From the NCBI GenBank assembly GCA_029378245.1, contig JARKIF010000003.1, forward strand, positions 2,976,001-3,040,000: 64,000 nucleotides of DNA. Reading direction: 5' to 3'. Of the stretch, positions 31,482-44,214 are shown in pieces. Under the pieces are notes generated by a model. That model was given only the letters and a program-made list of their open reading frames with translations, did no database searches and had not been told where the DNA came from. This DNA is from Roridomyces roridus. Lineage: Eukaryota > Basidiomycota > Agaricomycetes > Agaricales > Mycenaceae. How positions within the stretch are numbered: position 1 is the stretch's first letter; each line of letters opens with the position of its first letter. Position numbers and translations under genes: made by a program.

Positions 31482-33423
31482 TTTTTACCTAGATTCACAA
31501 CTCAGTTGTCTTGTTAGCTGTACGGTAGGCGGTGGCACAATTGAATTCAACTTCCCTTGAAATCCTTCTTCGGTACTTCGGTACAGTACTCAAGGCCTCA
31601 CCCTCCAAATTTCCCCCGAGTCGTTCCGAGTCGGCCTGAGAACAGATACTTGAAACGATCCAGGAAAATGGCGGTGTGGTGCGTCCCAAAAGTAGAACTC
31701 GAATCAGTATCATTCGATTACGCGCACAATTTCTTCCAAGGAAGGCGTAGAATTAGAAGACACAGAATCACATCCGGAACCTCTGAGACTCCCCGTCGCG
31801 CAAGAATATCGTCAAACCAGCGAACCAACCAGCTCTGGACAACACTCTGACGGACTGTGGCACTGGCAGGATGCCATGCGGCATCGTACCTGCGGCTTTA
31901 GGTATGTAGGTATATTTAGCGCGGGAGCGAAACAATGTCGAGGGAGGAAGACGATGGACGAAGAAGAATAGGATTCGTGGAGCGAGCCACGCGAGCAAGC
32001 GGCCGGGGGAGAGTCCAAGGGATGTTAGGGAAGCTGCATTATCCTCAGGATGACTATTCAGAGACCAGAAAGATTCTCATTTGCAAGTCGGATACGCACC
32101 TGCAGTCTTCGATACACTGCCGGAAAGAGGTCTCCGGTGAGTAAGATAGCCGGTAGTCCATTGGTTAGGCGCGCGCGATAGCCATGACCCGATAGTCAGC
32201 CGCTAGAAGTACTTGCTTACTTACAAGTCCCGCGTCGGTGGACTGCGCATCCATTCCACTCCACTGTAGCCGTGCCAGGATATTGGGCCGTATCGGATTC
32301 CACTTCGGACTCACCATTGAGATCCAATCTAGAGGACAAAAGGTTCAAAAGAAGATCGACGATGTATGCCGATGCCGGTGTGTTTGTAATAATATTGACG
32401 TCGCCGAAGACTCTGGGGTATCGGAAACGGCTCGGGAGTCGGAAAGAGAAAAGGTGAGTGAGGGCAACGTCTTTACCTTGGAGCCGCGACGAGGTCAGCT
32501 GGGGCGTTTTGGTCGTTTAGCTGAATGTCGAAGAGAGGGCTGAGACGGAGGAGGTCGTCCCATTCGCCTAGCCTTGGAAATATCAGCATCCCGGAAACGA
32601 TGAGTAATCAGCAATGAAACATCTGAGGCGCACAGAGTAAATTGGATTTTGAGGTCTCATGGGTTTGGAAAAGTCTGAAATCATCAACCCCAGCGGAAAC
32701 GCGCAGAGAATGATTGAGATCAAACGAGAATGAGGTGTCGAAACTGCGAAACGTTCAACGTTCAACGTCCAACGTCGACGGGAAAGTAAACATGAAATGA
32801 ATGGCATCCAATTTCGACCATTTTGAGTGTTATATGTTCTGCAATTGATCGATGACACACCAAGAAGAGAACCTATCCGCAATCGACCTGGAATATTGAA
32901 GTTTGAAGTCGCGGACACGATCAAATACACGGGGAAGAAATAATTGACCCATGCATATGTATCGCTTGAGGAGAATCGGGAGGCACAAAGAACATCATTG
33001 AACCTGACACTGTTGTGCTGTCCTCGCCGTCATGGACTCGTTCCAGTCTCCGGCAGGAAAGACGTTCAATCCGAGGAAACAAAGATGGCATACGGAATTA
33101 CTCGAAAGGTGCTCGAGAACTCGAGGACCGAATCCGCCCACGATTTGGGAGTGTGGCTCGTGCAACGGACGAGAACGTACAGATACGAAAGCAGACGGAA
33201 TGCGTGGGGCGGAAGCAAAGACGGAAGCGGAAGGATCAAAAGTCAAATGCCCGCCAGCGACGAGACCTTGCCAACTCGAGGCGACGTGGAGTACACGGAA
33301 GGAGACGCGGAAGAGGCACCTCGGCAGAGATGCAAGAAAGAGGAATTGGGCGATTGGATAGCGACAACATACAAGGAAGGGAGGGGTACGTGAAAAATTC
33401 CATTTCCATTTCGATCCTTTCGC
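31482..33423. other. Long intergenic region
   Basis: About 1.9 kb with no recognisable gene on either strand. A short tandem of TTCAACG-like words occurs near 32,752-32,775. Confidence 0.3.
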
Positions 33424-34228
33424 TCACTTGAGGAGCTCCTCAACGACGCGATCCTCTGTGATCTGTGCGACATTGGCACCACGGTAGTTTAGCCGGCGTA
33501 GGACGTCGACCTGGAGTAGGGAAAGACGGGATGGGTGAGCGGTAGCGGAGATGCGAGGAGATAAGGACGCACCACTTTAGCTCGGGGGAAACCCAGCGCC
33601 TCAAACTGGTCGACATGAGCCTTCTCCAGCCCTGCGGCAGCAACGGTATCCTCCTTGGTAACGCCAGCCCCAGGCGCTTGTGCATACATCTTTGTCCAGT
33701 ACCGCGCCGTCTCGTCAAAGCTGTGCTTGCTCGTCGTGTAGTGCTTGGCGACCTCAGCGTCCTGCGGATCGTTTGGCTCGGGGGAGCACAACAGACTTTG
33801 CAGAGAGATCAGGGTGGATTTGAGGGTGAGGACGGGCGACCAGGCGTCTTTGAGGATGTCAAGACAGATGGCGCCGGATGCGGACGACACGTTCGGGTGG
33901 TAGACTTTGGTGATGAATTTCATCTTGACGGGCTGGAAGGGGTACGATTCGGGGATGACGATGTCCTGCGAAGAAAGTGTGAGTAAGGGAGCCGAGTGGC
34001 ACGATTGCGACGCACGACTTCAAAGTGGCCGCCCTGATACGGGGTATCCTCAGGCCCCGGGAACGAGCCCTTGAGATGGAAGGGCGACGAGTCGATGAGA
34101 TCGATCCGGATATTCGATGTCTTGTCGTTCTTGCAATCTGCGGGACGGTGAGCAAGGCGCGTAGGAGGGACGAGCAAGGCTTGCTGACCAGCAATCTCCT
34201 TATTTACACGGCGGAGGCGGGCGTCCAT
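33424..34228 (-). CDS. UBC1: Ubiquitin-conjugating enzyme E2, class II (Ubc1/UBE2K type)
   Basis: Accepts ubiquitin from E1 and builds chains, chiefly for proteasomal degradation. Starts at ATG 34,228 ([13 protein letters not shown]), then an intron to [15 protein letters not shown]. The UBC fold follows: [33 protein letters not shown], then the HPN motif and catalytic cysteine in [17 protein letters not shown], and [20 protein letters not shown]. The C-terminal extension [19 protein letters not shown] joins [20 protein letters not shown] as a UBA domain and ends EELLK at the stop (33,424-33,426). E2 core plus C-terminal UBA defines the Ubc1/UBE2K class. Introns of about 50-60 bp. Confidence 0.9.
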
Positions 34229-34750
34229 TGCGCAGAATAATACAGCAAGAGATACAAGGGAGGGAGCACGTCGCCTTGGTGGTGGGTGGATAGAGAGAGA
34301 AGAAGCGTGCACTGCATTAGGTAAGCCCTCGATTGTTCTCTCTCTTTCTATTCCATCCAGAGCATTCCTCACGATACCACTGGGTTCTATTCGGTTGCAA
34401 ATCTCTCTTAATCTTGTCTGAGTACTTGCTCGTCGAATGCCGCGGTTCCTAACGTCACTCGAGTCACAAAGGGCCTCCACAAATCGACTCGGATTCGAGC
34501 TCTTGAAGACTTGAAGTCCGACTCCAGCCCAGTGACAACCCTCTTTGCGCTTTTCTTCCAGTGGTGTAACACACACATGATGTCGTAGCCAGTGGCCGCT
34601 GCCCGCAGGGCTCGTCCTTGAGAAAACAAAATGCTGTCGGCTTTTTTCATCAAGGAACGAATCACAAAGGGTTGACTACTGTACAAGTCGAGTCGAGTAA
34701 CACAGGTATTCCTTCACACGAAACCCATTATCACGGATTCATTCGCTTCC
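34229..34750. other. Intergenic region
   Basis: The E2 promoter side has TC-rich runs near 34,335-34,360. No gene is seen before the small secreted protein's stop. Confidence 0.3.
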
Positions 34751-35147
34751 TCACCCACAGAAACCCTGCAACTCAGTTAATACACATTCTTAAATCCGGC
34801 AGGATTGAATCGAGTAGTAAGAACTCCACTCACCCCGACGTTCAACCCACAGATTCCGGTGCAGCACGGAAAATTGAAACACCCAGACCGACCGGTGGCC
34901 ACGCAGGGTCCGCAGAACTTTATACGCTAAGATAACTTAAGATCCGAGTGGCGATTGGACGACTCACGGCGTTCTCAATACCGCAGAACAAGCCAGCGCA
35001 ACAAGCAACTGAGGAACAACCTTCGCCGTTGAGAGCGCACCCGGTGAGGGTGGTGTTGCCGACGTCGGTCGCAGGAGCGGGGACTGCGTACGCGGAGAAG
35101 ATGAGGCTAGTAGCGGCGAGCAAGAATTTGAAAGCTTTGTGAGGCAT
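34751..35147 (-). CDS. Small secreted cysteine-rich protein, two knot-like modules
   Basis: Starts at ATG 35,147 with a signal peptide (FKFLLAATSLIFSAYAVPAP). Splicing at GTGAGT donors gives three exons, the last encoding only GFCG before the stop. The mature part has twelve cysteines in two six-cysteine sets: C-x6-C-x4-CC-x4-C-x9-C and C-x7-C-x4-CC-x3-C-x7-C. A C-C-CC-C-C order is that of inhibitor-cystine-knot folds, here in tandem. About 95 residues. Fungal proteins of this build are often apoplastic effectors or antimicrobial peptides; no role can be assigned here. Exon 3 is inferred from a consensus junction that adds the final cysteine. Confidence 0.65.
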
Positions 35148-36508
35148 TGAAGCTCAATGGGATGATCCCTCCAACTTGAAGGTGCGCGTTTTTATGTGTC
35201 GTGGTATTTATGGTTTAGGTATTCCTGGTGCCAAGCGAGGTACGAATGTCAGGGAATATCATATGATTCGTTCGTGTATGGAAAACAAGGGTGCAAGTAA
35301 TTTCAGAGTGTGATTCGCCAATTTTAACGTTCAGCAGTGGGATTCTGCAAGCCTCAGCATGAAAAAGCCAAGCGGGAGTCCAAATGAAGGATGCCTTTAT
35401 ACGATTCAGACAGAAAGAGAGAGAGACATCGACCCTGCTGTCTTCAACTAGAGTCCCAGAGTCGTCGTCAACTACAGAACCATAAAAAGCACCTTGGAAG
35501 TTCCGTGCATGATAATAGCCGTCAAATGAGGAGTCGTCTCTTTATCATCTTCGATCTGGGTAAGGCACACGACAGCTATACCAGTCCTGACCGACTCTTG
35601 AGACTAGCTCTCCTGCTGTAAACCTCCTCGTCGGTGCCCCAGTCACTTTCTTCCCATAGCGATCAAATTCATACAGCGGATGCCACCGAACAGTTGTAGG
35701 TTGGTTCTATTGGGCATCTAAAATCGAAGCCTCGGGGGCTCGATGTTGTGCAACAACCATTTCAAGGTCCATTCAAGCCGAGATTATTTGATTCCAGAGC
35801 TTCGGCGCCTTCGGCTGAGGCTCAGCCATCGTATATTCGACTCGCACAAAATCCAACACAGGATTCCAGGCGTGATCGTTCAAAAAGTCGCCGCACATAT
35901 CGAACGGCAATCACAGGCAGATTGACAAATTGTAACCGGAGCTTGATGCGCGTCGGCTTCAATCAAGCCTTGCAACCCTTTTGCCCAGTACTTATTTTGG
36001 GGTACGGGTTGTGCATCCCGTCCCACGGAAAGGTATCAAAAGCACTCACGTCATGAACAAGTTCGCATGTGATGATTCGGGTCTCATCTGCTACTTATTT
36101 TTCGCCAGCAGTCCTGCGCGCGGCGCATGCGGTAGTTTTTACCCGCACAGGACCCAGGTCTCTTGGGGGTCCTCAGGGTCCTCAGGCTGCATGCCACCGC
36201 CTAGTCTCGTTTGCAGACCTTCTCGGGCAATGCCGCAATGCGCAACTACCGGAGATAAGTATTGGATGTGAAAAATTGTTAACGTTCCGAGACAGGTTCA
36301 AAAAATTGATGGGCGAGCGTTGCCTCAGGGCTTGCTTAGTTTTGTATCAAAATCTGCCTCGGACTGCCTCGGACCATGTCACCGACAGCCCTAAGATCTG
36401 GAGCTGAGATTGCCAACTCGACGTTCAGCGTTGAGCGACATACATCTTACGACATTTGTTTCCCCGCGACGGCGATGCTCTCCCGTTGGATTCAATTGAA
36501 TTGGAAAG
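35148..36508. other. Intergenic region
   Basis: About 1.4 kb with no supported gene. It separates the divergent small secreted protein and lectin genes. Confidence 0.3.
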
Positions 36509-36515
36509 TATAAAA
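36509..36515 (+). promoter_or_regulatory. TATA box of the lectin gene
   Basis: TATAAAA lies 78 bp before the lectin ATG and is followed by a CT-rich leader with CATC and ACAAC motifs typical of highly expressed fungal genes. Confidence 0.5.
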
Positions 36516-36586
36516 CCACCTCCCTCCTTGACAACAACATCCATCTCAGAACGTTTTTGAACTCTCCTAACTCACCACCAGTGCCC

Positions 36587-37995
36587 ATGTCTCTCTCTTT
36601 ACCCTCCCTCGTTTTCGCCGCTCTTTATCTCTCTCTCCAGGTTCAGGCTCAGGTTCCCAGGTCCGTATAACTCGGTCCTCTTGTCAACTTTCCTCACACC
36701 CCTCCAGGCCTGGCCAGAGCCTCACATTCGATACTGGGCTTCCCACTGGTTAGCGTCTTCAAGGTCTCTTATTATCCTTCACCTACTGACCCCGCGCCAG
36801 GCCCAGTCGGGGGTTGCCTCACCGCCTCGAGCAACGCCGACGGTGCGCCGGTCATCATCTCAAGCTGTTTGGCCGGCGAGGCAGCCACTGCCTCGAACAC
36901 CTGGGTAGCCACAGCCGGTGTCGGAAAAGTCGGAACTTTGCAGATATTCGGAGACAAGGCAAGTTCCAGTTTGCATAACTGGCCTCCATCTGCCGACTTA
37001 CGATGAAAAAAGTGTCTCGACGTGACAAACGGGGTCGACGCAGATGGAACTAAGTTACAGATTTGGACGTGCGGTTCTGGAAATCCGAGTATGTCTTCTT
37101 CAAGTTCGAAGCGGCGCGTGTTCCCCGGTTGAATGGGATCCTAGATCAGCAATGGGTCTCCGCGGGCCAAGGCGGCCAAGGAACACCCCAGATTGTATGG
37201 GCCGGAAACAATAAGGTGCGCATTTTCGATTTTGACAAGATGTTCCGAGTTGACCTGCTGCGGTTAGTGCGTCGATGTTACCAACGGAAACGTTACCCAA
37301 GGCAACGTCGTATGTCTCCCCTTCCGTAGATTCACACGACACTCACGAGCCACAATAGATGCAAGTCTGGGATTGCGACTCGAGCAACACCAACCAGAAC
37401 TGGGGCATCGCAGTCGTCAACCAGCCTAAATCGTAAAGTTCCTCCATTGACTCACCTCCTACCGACAACTCACAACTCCTCGAATGCCCAGAGTAGCCTT
37501 CACCCTCGCCGCTGACACCTCCCTCTGCCTCGCCACCTCCGCCAACTCCACCTCCGCCCCTATAACCGTCGAAACCTGCTCTTCCTCCCCCGCGCAAAAC
37601 TGGCTCGGCTTCGACGTTGGGTCAATTCCCTCTGCTCAGAATAGAGCCTTGTGCATATCCACGGCCGGGGACGCAACGAGCCCGGGTACGAAGCTCATCT
37701 TGAACGAATGCTCCGAGGTCGCTGCGCGTAGCTGGAGTGTCGATTGGCCGGCGCAGAGGCTCGAGAATGTCGCGGCCTCCAATATGGTCGGTACCCAGGA
37801 ATGCGTTTCAAAGTTCTTACTGATGCTGAGGTATTCGCAGTGCATCGACCTCACTGATGGAAAGCAGACGGCTGGTACACAGGTCAGTTGGTCTTGGGGT
37901 TTCCGGGCATTGGCTTATTGTTGAATTAGCTGCAAATCTGGAACTGCACCGACGGGAATACCAACCAGAATTGGATCGCCGACTTCCAGTTCTGA
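36587..37995 (+). CDS. Secreted ricin-B-type beta-trefoil lectin
   Basis: Starts MSLSLPSLVFAALYLSLQVQ, a signal peptide. Successive exons supply trefoil repeats with the QxW signature: LQIWTCGSGNP, QVWDCDSSNTNQNW and LQIWNCTDGNTNQNW. CxD(V/L)T motifs recur (KCLDVTNGVDADGT, CIDLTDGKQTAGTQ). The central exon reads LCLATSANSTSAPITVETCS and LCISTAGDATSPGTKLILNE. It ends ADFQF with the stop at 37,993. It probably holds two trefoil units. Such lectins bind galactose or N-acetylgalactosamine glycans. Many very short introns; exon edges around 37,020-37,330 are approximate. No catalytic domain is attached. Confidence 0.78.
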
Positions 37996-38045
37996 GTCAT
38001 TTCACAGTCACCGTGTACTTGGAGTATGAACACAATAAGATACTT

Positions 38046-40087
38046 TCAAGGAAACTCGAAGGTCATATACTCGGACCTGTTCATATGTCAGATTCACAAA
38101 AGAGAGGAAAAGAGATAGGGAAACGCACATATGGATCGACTGCCTCCCCCACTCGTACTCCTCCGCCCGTATATCATTCAACGCAGGCAACAACGCCTTC
38201 ACCTCCCTCCAAAGCGCACTCCACTTGAACTCAGCCTTATCCTCTTCTGTCTCCATTTCTTCTTCCATGTCATATTCGTCATACGCACTACACACGGTAG
38301 TGAGGTTAGGAAACACCGCCGACAGGTATCGCGCGACGTCGATGGCGGAGGAGATGGGCGAATGCGCCGCGTCGAGTGAGGCCAACTCGAACTGGAGTTG
38401 GCGCTCGTTAGGTCTGGGTTCTGGGACTGAATTAGCGTCGAACGTCAGCTCAAGCTCGCGTAACCGCGGACAGTGCGACGCCAGCGTCCGCAGACTGAAG
38501 AGCGTGATCAACGGTGCTTGGCGATGGTCATTCCATATTGTTTCCAAATTGAGAGTCTCCAGGTGTGGCCAGGCTCGTGCGAGCTCGGTCATGAGTGCGT
38601 CATCCAGATTGTAACCGTTGTCGGCCAGGATGTATACCATAGTAAGGTTGACGAAGCATACGAGCGGCCTGAAGATATCGCCCGTCAGTGCTTCCCCTCG
38701 CTCCCTCACATGGTGCTTGACGCTCAGTGTGCGGAGCGATTTATGGTCGACGTGCTCCGACAGTGCTGCGGATACAGCACACAACGCCTGTTCCGAGAGT
38801 GTCTTGGCCATCGTAACTGTGAACGACGAGAGAGGGGGATTCGTCCACGTGCGAATGAACTCGGGCACAAGTTGCTCGTCTGATGCCTCGAAGAACATGT
38901 CGGCAAATACGAGACTGGAAAACAGGCCCTGGTCGTGCATAGTCGAGTAGGGCACGACCGGCATGGGTGAGATCTTGAGCGCGGTGAGGGTCTGGAGCTT
39001 TCCTAGATGCACGAGGGCAGGCAGGTCGACGAAGGGGGTATCGAGAGACTGCAAATTTCGCAGACTGCGTATCAGGGTGGACACGTGTTGTTGCTGCGTC
39101 CCAGGCATCGAGGGCTGTTTCTGAACAACAACAGTCTGCAGGTCTGGGAGCTGCGTGAGGGCGGGGAAGAGGGATATGTGGAATGTGCTGATCTCGATGT
39201 CGCGTAGTCGCGGAGTAATGAAGAGACTGAGATGAGTAGGTGAAATCGGGTCGTTATGATAGCCGGGGCATAGAAGAGCCACCAGGTTTGGTAGCAGATG
39301 TTGGCCTGGGATGGTGGAGTGCAGGAGAAAGTCGTAGACCTGCGTGAGGTCCTCTGTGGTTTTGGGCTGGACAGCGAGGGTTTTCACACGGTGGGAGTAC
39401 TGCAGGACCCTCTCCCAATCCGTCGCAACAATAGGACGGCACAGAGTCTCGAAGAACGTTCAATTCTCGGGCAATACCACCAGCGCTACGGATACACTCA
39501 CGATGACAGTCCGTCTTTGGATACTCTGCGCCTCCCAGAGGTCACTCGGCATACACTTGATGAGGTTCACCATCGTGCTTGTGTGTTTCCACAGCCCGTC
39601 GAGCGCCTGCTCGTGGAAGATCCTCGACGTTCGTGCCAGATAAGCGAGTTGAGCCCGAGTGGCAGGCAAGTCCGTGCTATCAAAATGCGAGACGATCTCC
39701 TGTACGATCTCGGGTATCCTCCAAGTGCGGTGCATTTCGGTGCATGTCCGCTCTTCAGAGTCGACGACCGACGGCTCAGGGGCAGCAGCAGCGGCCGTAG
39801 ACCGGGCTTCCATCAGACACAGAACCATCCGGTTGACGCTCCGCACCAAAGTCGCATATTCCTCCGGTGGGAAAACTTCCTTTCGTTGCATTGGCGATTG
39901 AATGAGACGGTATTATGCAACAAGTGTGCCGCACCATTTCTGCTGCTCGAAAACACTGAGCGACCTCAAGCGCCTGGGCATCGAGGACAGAGTTGTCCCC
40001 ACCGTGAGAAGCTATTGCGCGCTGCACGTTGCGGCAGAGAATCTGGTGCGCGACGCGAAAGTTGTTCAGGATGACCGCCTCGGCCAT
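38046..40087 (-). CDS. F-box/leucine-rich protein, intact paralogue
   Basis: Starts at ATG 40,087 (MAEAVILNNFRVAHQILCRN). Exon 2 encodes REVFPPEEY-like sequence and the F-box helix (IPEIVQEIVSHFDSTDLPAT, YLARTSRIFHEQALDGLW). Exon 3 is a single open frame of more than 400 codons with irregular leucine-rich repeats (LPDLQTVVVQKQ, LRNLQSLDTPFVDLPALVHL, LETLNLETIWNDH, CPRLRELELTFDA) and an acidic stretch (YDMEEEMETEEDKAE). The last exon gives SEYMTFEFP, stop at 38,046. Its architecture matches agaric F-box proteins that present substrates to SCF ubiquitin ligases. It is the undamaged counterpart of the relic at 8,369 and converges on the lectin gene. Confidence 0.8.
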
Positions 40088-40242
40088 TATGGAAAGAAAG
40101 GAAGAGTGAAAATTGATCCGCTCAACAACATGAACACATATCCTGCCGTGATTTCGGCTTTGCTGAATTCTCATTGAACTGTACAAACACACGACAGATA
40201 TGACTCGAATAAAATTGTCCAACGGTAGTCTCAGTCTTTGAA

Positions 40243-42878
40243 TCACGGCATCGCCAGGAAGAGCTTCAAAAGCTTGCCAAAGTTGGGAGTACCCACACCC
40301 TGTAAGTTTCGGGAATTTCGGTCGCCTTGCACGAATAAAAGCAAAATACGTACGGTAACAGGGTCCCATCCCGTCGTCGACGTGAATCCCGGTGAATCTA
40401 AGTAGAATAAGTCCAGAATTTCATCTGAAGTAGAGTGAGAAACTTACTGCATCCCTGATTTCCTCCAATCGTGATATCGTTGAAGGCGTCCTTGAAAGCA
40501 TCCGAGTATATCTACGCACAGTCATCAGGGGGCACATCCACTTGGAAAAAAAAGAGCGCTCACCGCGGGGTTAATAAACCCAACGGTCCTCTTCCCAGCA
40601 GCGAGCCTCGCGTCGTTGATCATGGTAAACATGGACGCAGTCACAGGCGCCGAGCACGACGTCCCAAACACCAGTTCCAACTCCCCGTCAACCCCAACAA
40701 CGTAAAACGCCCCGTTTGCGGAAAGGTCGGGGAACGCACGGACGGTACCGCTGTTGTTGAACTGGCCGTTCGTGAATGGCGGCGGGTGGTTCTTCAGGAA
40801 GCCAGTGACGGCGTTCTTTTGGTACGATGGAATACTAAAGAACCGTCATCAAATACGTGGATGGAGTAGATGTAAACGTACGGGAAGATGTTGGAGAAGC
40901 CTCCACCGGAGAAGATGACTTCCTCGCACGCACTTTCGGGGTCGTTAACAGTGTTTCCGGAGAGGATCTGCGTAGCGCCGACCGAGGTGAGGAAAGGGCA
41001 TCCGCCGGGGAAGCTGGGGTTGAACACCGTCCCGTTGTCCACCGGCTGATCTGTGCGGTTGTCAGTCGTCGGAGGCACCGACAAACAGTTGAATTGGATG
41101 ATGTAATTTACGTTGGGCATTGAGGCATACACCACCGTTTCCAGCGACACCGTCATCGCCCGAGCTATAAAAGACGGAAGTCCCGACAAGACCGAGCTTC
41201 GCGTACTCGGCGCCTGTGGGCAATCAAGCCAACGTGAGGATTCAAATCTTGCAGAATTGGCAGAGTATGCTCACACTGTCTGTTGGCATACGCGACTGTC
41301 ACACCAGATTCATCCTGCCCATACGAAATCGAGATTGTATGCGGAGGAGGAATGATACCACAGGATTCAGGGCCTTTAAACCCGCCCTTGAGCGGATCGG
41401 GGTAAATTCCATCCTGCGTGGGGTCATCCCCGCCTTCGAATGTGCAGAATGTGCCATCGACGGCGTCGAGCCTACAAACGTATCAATACATCTTCAAACA
41501 CTCTGCACCCTACTCACCAGTTATCGAACGACGCGCCTAAACTAGGAGTCAATCTCCTTGTATAAAAAAAAGGAAACGGGGCAACGCACCCTCGACGATA
41601 TCTCCAGTCTGAAGAAGGTGAATCGGCTGCGGGTTGGTGAGAGCAAAGCCGTACTAAAACGCAAAAGTATTTAGTGAGCATGCATCATCAGAACGAAATG
41701 CCAACAGCCGAACCTGGAGGTCCAAGTCCGATTCTCCATTAAAGCCAAAGCTTTGGTTGGTCGTTTGGACCACAGCTGCACTCCAGCGTCAACGGCGTTT
41801 CACTCCAGGAGAACAAACGAAATCGAACCGCCGTCAATCAAGACTGGGATGGGACGTGTGCCAACTTGGTCGGGAGAGAAATTCCTATAGTTTTCGTCAG
41901 CTTCGAATCGCCCGGCGCAAGTTCCGGACTCACGTAAAGAACAAGTCGAGATCCGGAGCCAGGAACGACTGCGGTGTAAACTCCACTGTACGCCCATAAA
42001 TCACCAGCGATCAAGCTGAAGACAATTACAAAACGCACCAATTCCAAACGTATTAACCTTGGTCCGCGTCGGCTTGAACTCGAAATTATACAACGCGCGG
42101 AGACAATCGGGTGTTATCTCTTGATCGCAGGTATCCAGCGGCGACGCTGCCGGGCTGGCTTGCGCGTTGCCGTGGATTTTGGATAGTTGGCCTTTGGTCT
42201 TGACCATCGGGACCGGACGGTTTACCGCACCCGCAGTGGTGTCGCGCCGCTTGACCTTGGGATCCCTCGCTGCCACGCGGTGGGTAAAGTGAACCGTGGG
42301 TTTGATTAGGTCGATGTGCTCCGTGAGGTCGGACGGGATAGAGTAGCTGTGGCAACCTGTGCAAAATATAAGACTCATTCGGCGGCCACCCATATGAACG
42401 AGTTATCAATCGACATACCATACTGCTCCGCACCCGACTCATGCGTGTAGACATGATACTCGGTCTGCAAAAGCCTCTCCGCCTCCCCCACGGTCGCATT
42501 CACCCCAATCCATCCCCGACTAACCGACATCTTCAACCTATCCTCATCAATTCCCGCACCCACCAACCAACTCTTAACCGCTCTAATCGTGTCTTCCGCC
42601 GGTGCGAACATATCGACTATCTGAGCAGGCGACCAATGTTGTCCGTAGGTCGGGGACTCGGGATGCGCTACGCTCATGAGGAGGTCCTCGAGCTGGTGGA
42701 GGTTGCGCTGTTGGAGCCCTACGCGAAGGGGGATGACTTGCGACGAGGGCAGACGACGTGACTGGACCCACCCCGAGAAGGTGGGATCCAGAGTGCGTTT
42801 CTCGTGCACGACATGCGAGTTGAGCGCCGCTGCGCATGCGATGCCCGCCGAGACCAAGAGTTTCAAGAGAGCGCGCAT
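40243..42878 (-). CDS. Sedolisin (S53) serine-carboxyl peptidase, tripeptidyl-peptidase type
   Basis: Secreted acid protease that trims peptides in sets of three. Starts at ATG 42,878 with a signal peptide (LLKLLVSAGIACAAAL). The pro-domain includes LRVGLQQRNLHQLEDLLMSV, HPESPTYGQHWSPAQIVDMF and SRGWIGVNATVGEAERLL. The catalytic domain has the E/D pair in GESDLDLQYG, the oxyanion aspartate in YSSGDDGVAGNGG, and the nucleophile in FGTSCSAPV. FSGGGFSNIFP, RAFPDLSANG and the calcium-site end GWDPVTGVGTPNF are present, with the stop at 40,243. At least ten introns. The serine context FGTS replaces the usual SGTS. Confidence 0.85.
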
Positions 42879-43067
42879 AAGTGGGGACGGGCAAGCAGAT
42901 AAGAGTGCGTGCGGGCATAAATAATACGAGCACCATGCGTAGGTGAGAATCCTCTCCCACACCGAGGGAACAGAAATAGTTCAAGGACAAACGGTTAGGA
43001 TAGGATATGTGCGCACCGGCGGACAATTCAGGATTCTGTGGGAACACCATTGGGTCACAAGATCAAT

Positions 43068-44214
43068 TCAAACTCTACAATTGTCGAGGTTGAACACCAT
43101 AATGTCCGTCGCGCCGATGGCAACGAGACTGTCCATGATGGTAGCGATTTCCCCTTTGACGACCATACTGCTGACTGCCACCCATGCCTCGTCCTCGAGC
43201 GGGCTGATCGTGGGTGCCCGTCGGCCTGGGGTGATGTGCGTGGCAGCAGGAAGCTGAGCCCGCGAGATGTTGTACTGGCAGATCACGTATTTTCCCGCCG
43301 CGATGACACCGGCGACTCGGCTCGTGATGAGTTCGACGAGTGGGACCAGGTTGGGGTGTTTGACCACGCTGGATTTGATGAGCATGGCTTCGGTGTCGAG
43401 GACGGTGGCGATGGCGTGGAGACCTGCGGCGCGCATCGTGTCTCCAGATTCTAAATACTGTCAAGTGGGGACACATACCAGCAAGTTGGCGTTAGACTTA
43501 CCGACGAGGTCAACTAATAAAAGATCCGTCAACATGGGAATAAGAGCGAACGGGCGGGCCCACCAATGCCATCTGCCAGACCCAAAGCACAGGCTGCTTC
43601 CACGCTGCCACCTACATACTCTATTCGGGTTTTCCGTTCCCCGGAAAGCTGCAGCCGTTCGTCGAGCTTGTCGAAATACTCGCCCGCAAGGACCTCGAAA
43701 CTCGTCACGACGCGCTTGCCGGCGAGGTCTTCGACGGTCTCAATTTTTCCGGCGGCGGGAACTTGCACTTGAAGCGCGCATTTACCGAACCCGAGACGGA
43801 GGACTTCCACCACGTTCTCTTGCATCTTGGCTTCGAGGATGACATCGTGGCCAGTTATTCCTAGATCGACGTTGCCTTTTCCCACAAACGATGGAATATC
43901 AGCCGCCGGGAGGAACACCCTGGTACAGAGGTTATTTGCGGCGTCGAAAGAGCGGAGCGACTCACAGTGCTATCGGATGATTCTTGACGAGACACACATC
44001 GAGGCGGTGGTCGCGTCGAAATTGGATGTCGGCGCCTGAAACAAGCTCGGAAATTCCTTCGATTCATGGTGGAGGACCTCACCAGCCAAGATGGATAGAC
44101 ATTTCTCGTGGAGGCGGCCTGAGACTCGCAATCAGAACCGAGAAAGTGGAATGCTGATAAGCGCACCTTTTTTTGGTATCGCAAAGAGCAAGCGCCCGTT
44201 GAGGGATTCGAGAT
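43068..44214 (-). CDS. HIS1: ATP phosphoribosyltransferase, long form
   Basis: Catalyses the first step of histidine synthesis (ATP plus PRPP). From the acceptor at 44,214: DLESLNGRLLFAIPKK, then ADIQFRRDHRLDVCLVKN, LPAADIPSFVGKGNVDLGIT and GKRVVTSFEVLAGEYFDKL. GGSVEAACALGLADGIV covers the PRPP-binding region. The C-terminal exon reads VLDTEAMLIKSSVVKHPNLV and ends ATDIMVFNLDNCRV (stop 43,068), the ACT-like regulatory domain of the hexameric long form that confers histidine feedback. A short 5' exon upstream of 44,214 is required; an ATG at 44,379 is possible but its junction does not keep frame, so the start is left open. Confidence 0.85.

Noticed and set aside
32950..33430. Overlapping plus-strand ORFs of 109-149 codons
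   Set aside because: Arg/Lys-rich in all frames, which is an effect of purine-rich sequence. No domain, and no clear splice structure.
41183..41190. TCCCGACA copy at 41,183
   Set aside because: It falls in sedolisin coding sequence (complement encodes LGLVGTSVF) and has no neighbours, so it is not part of the motif clusters.
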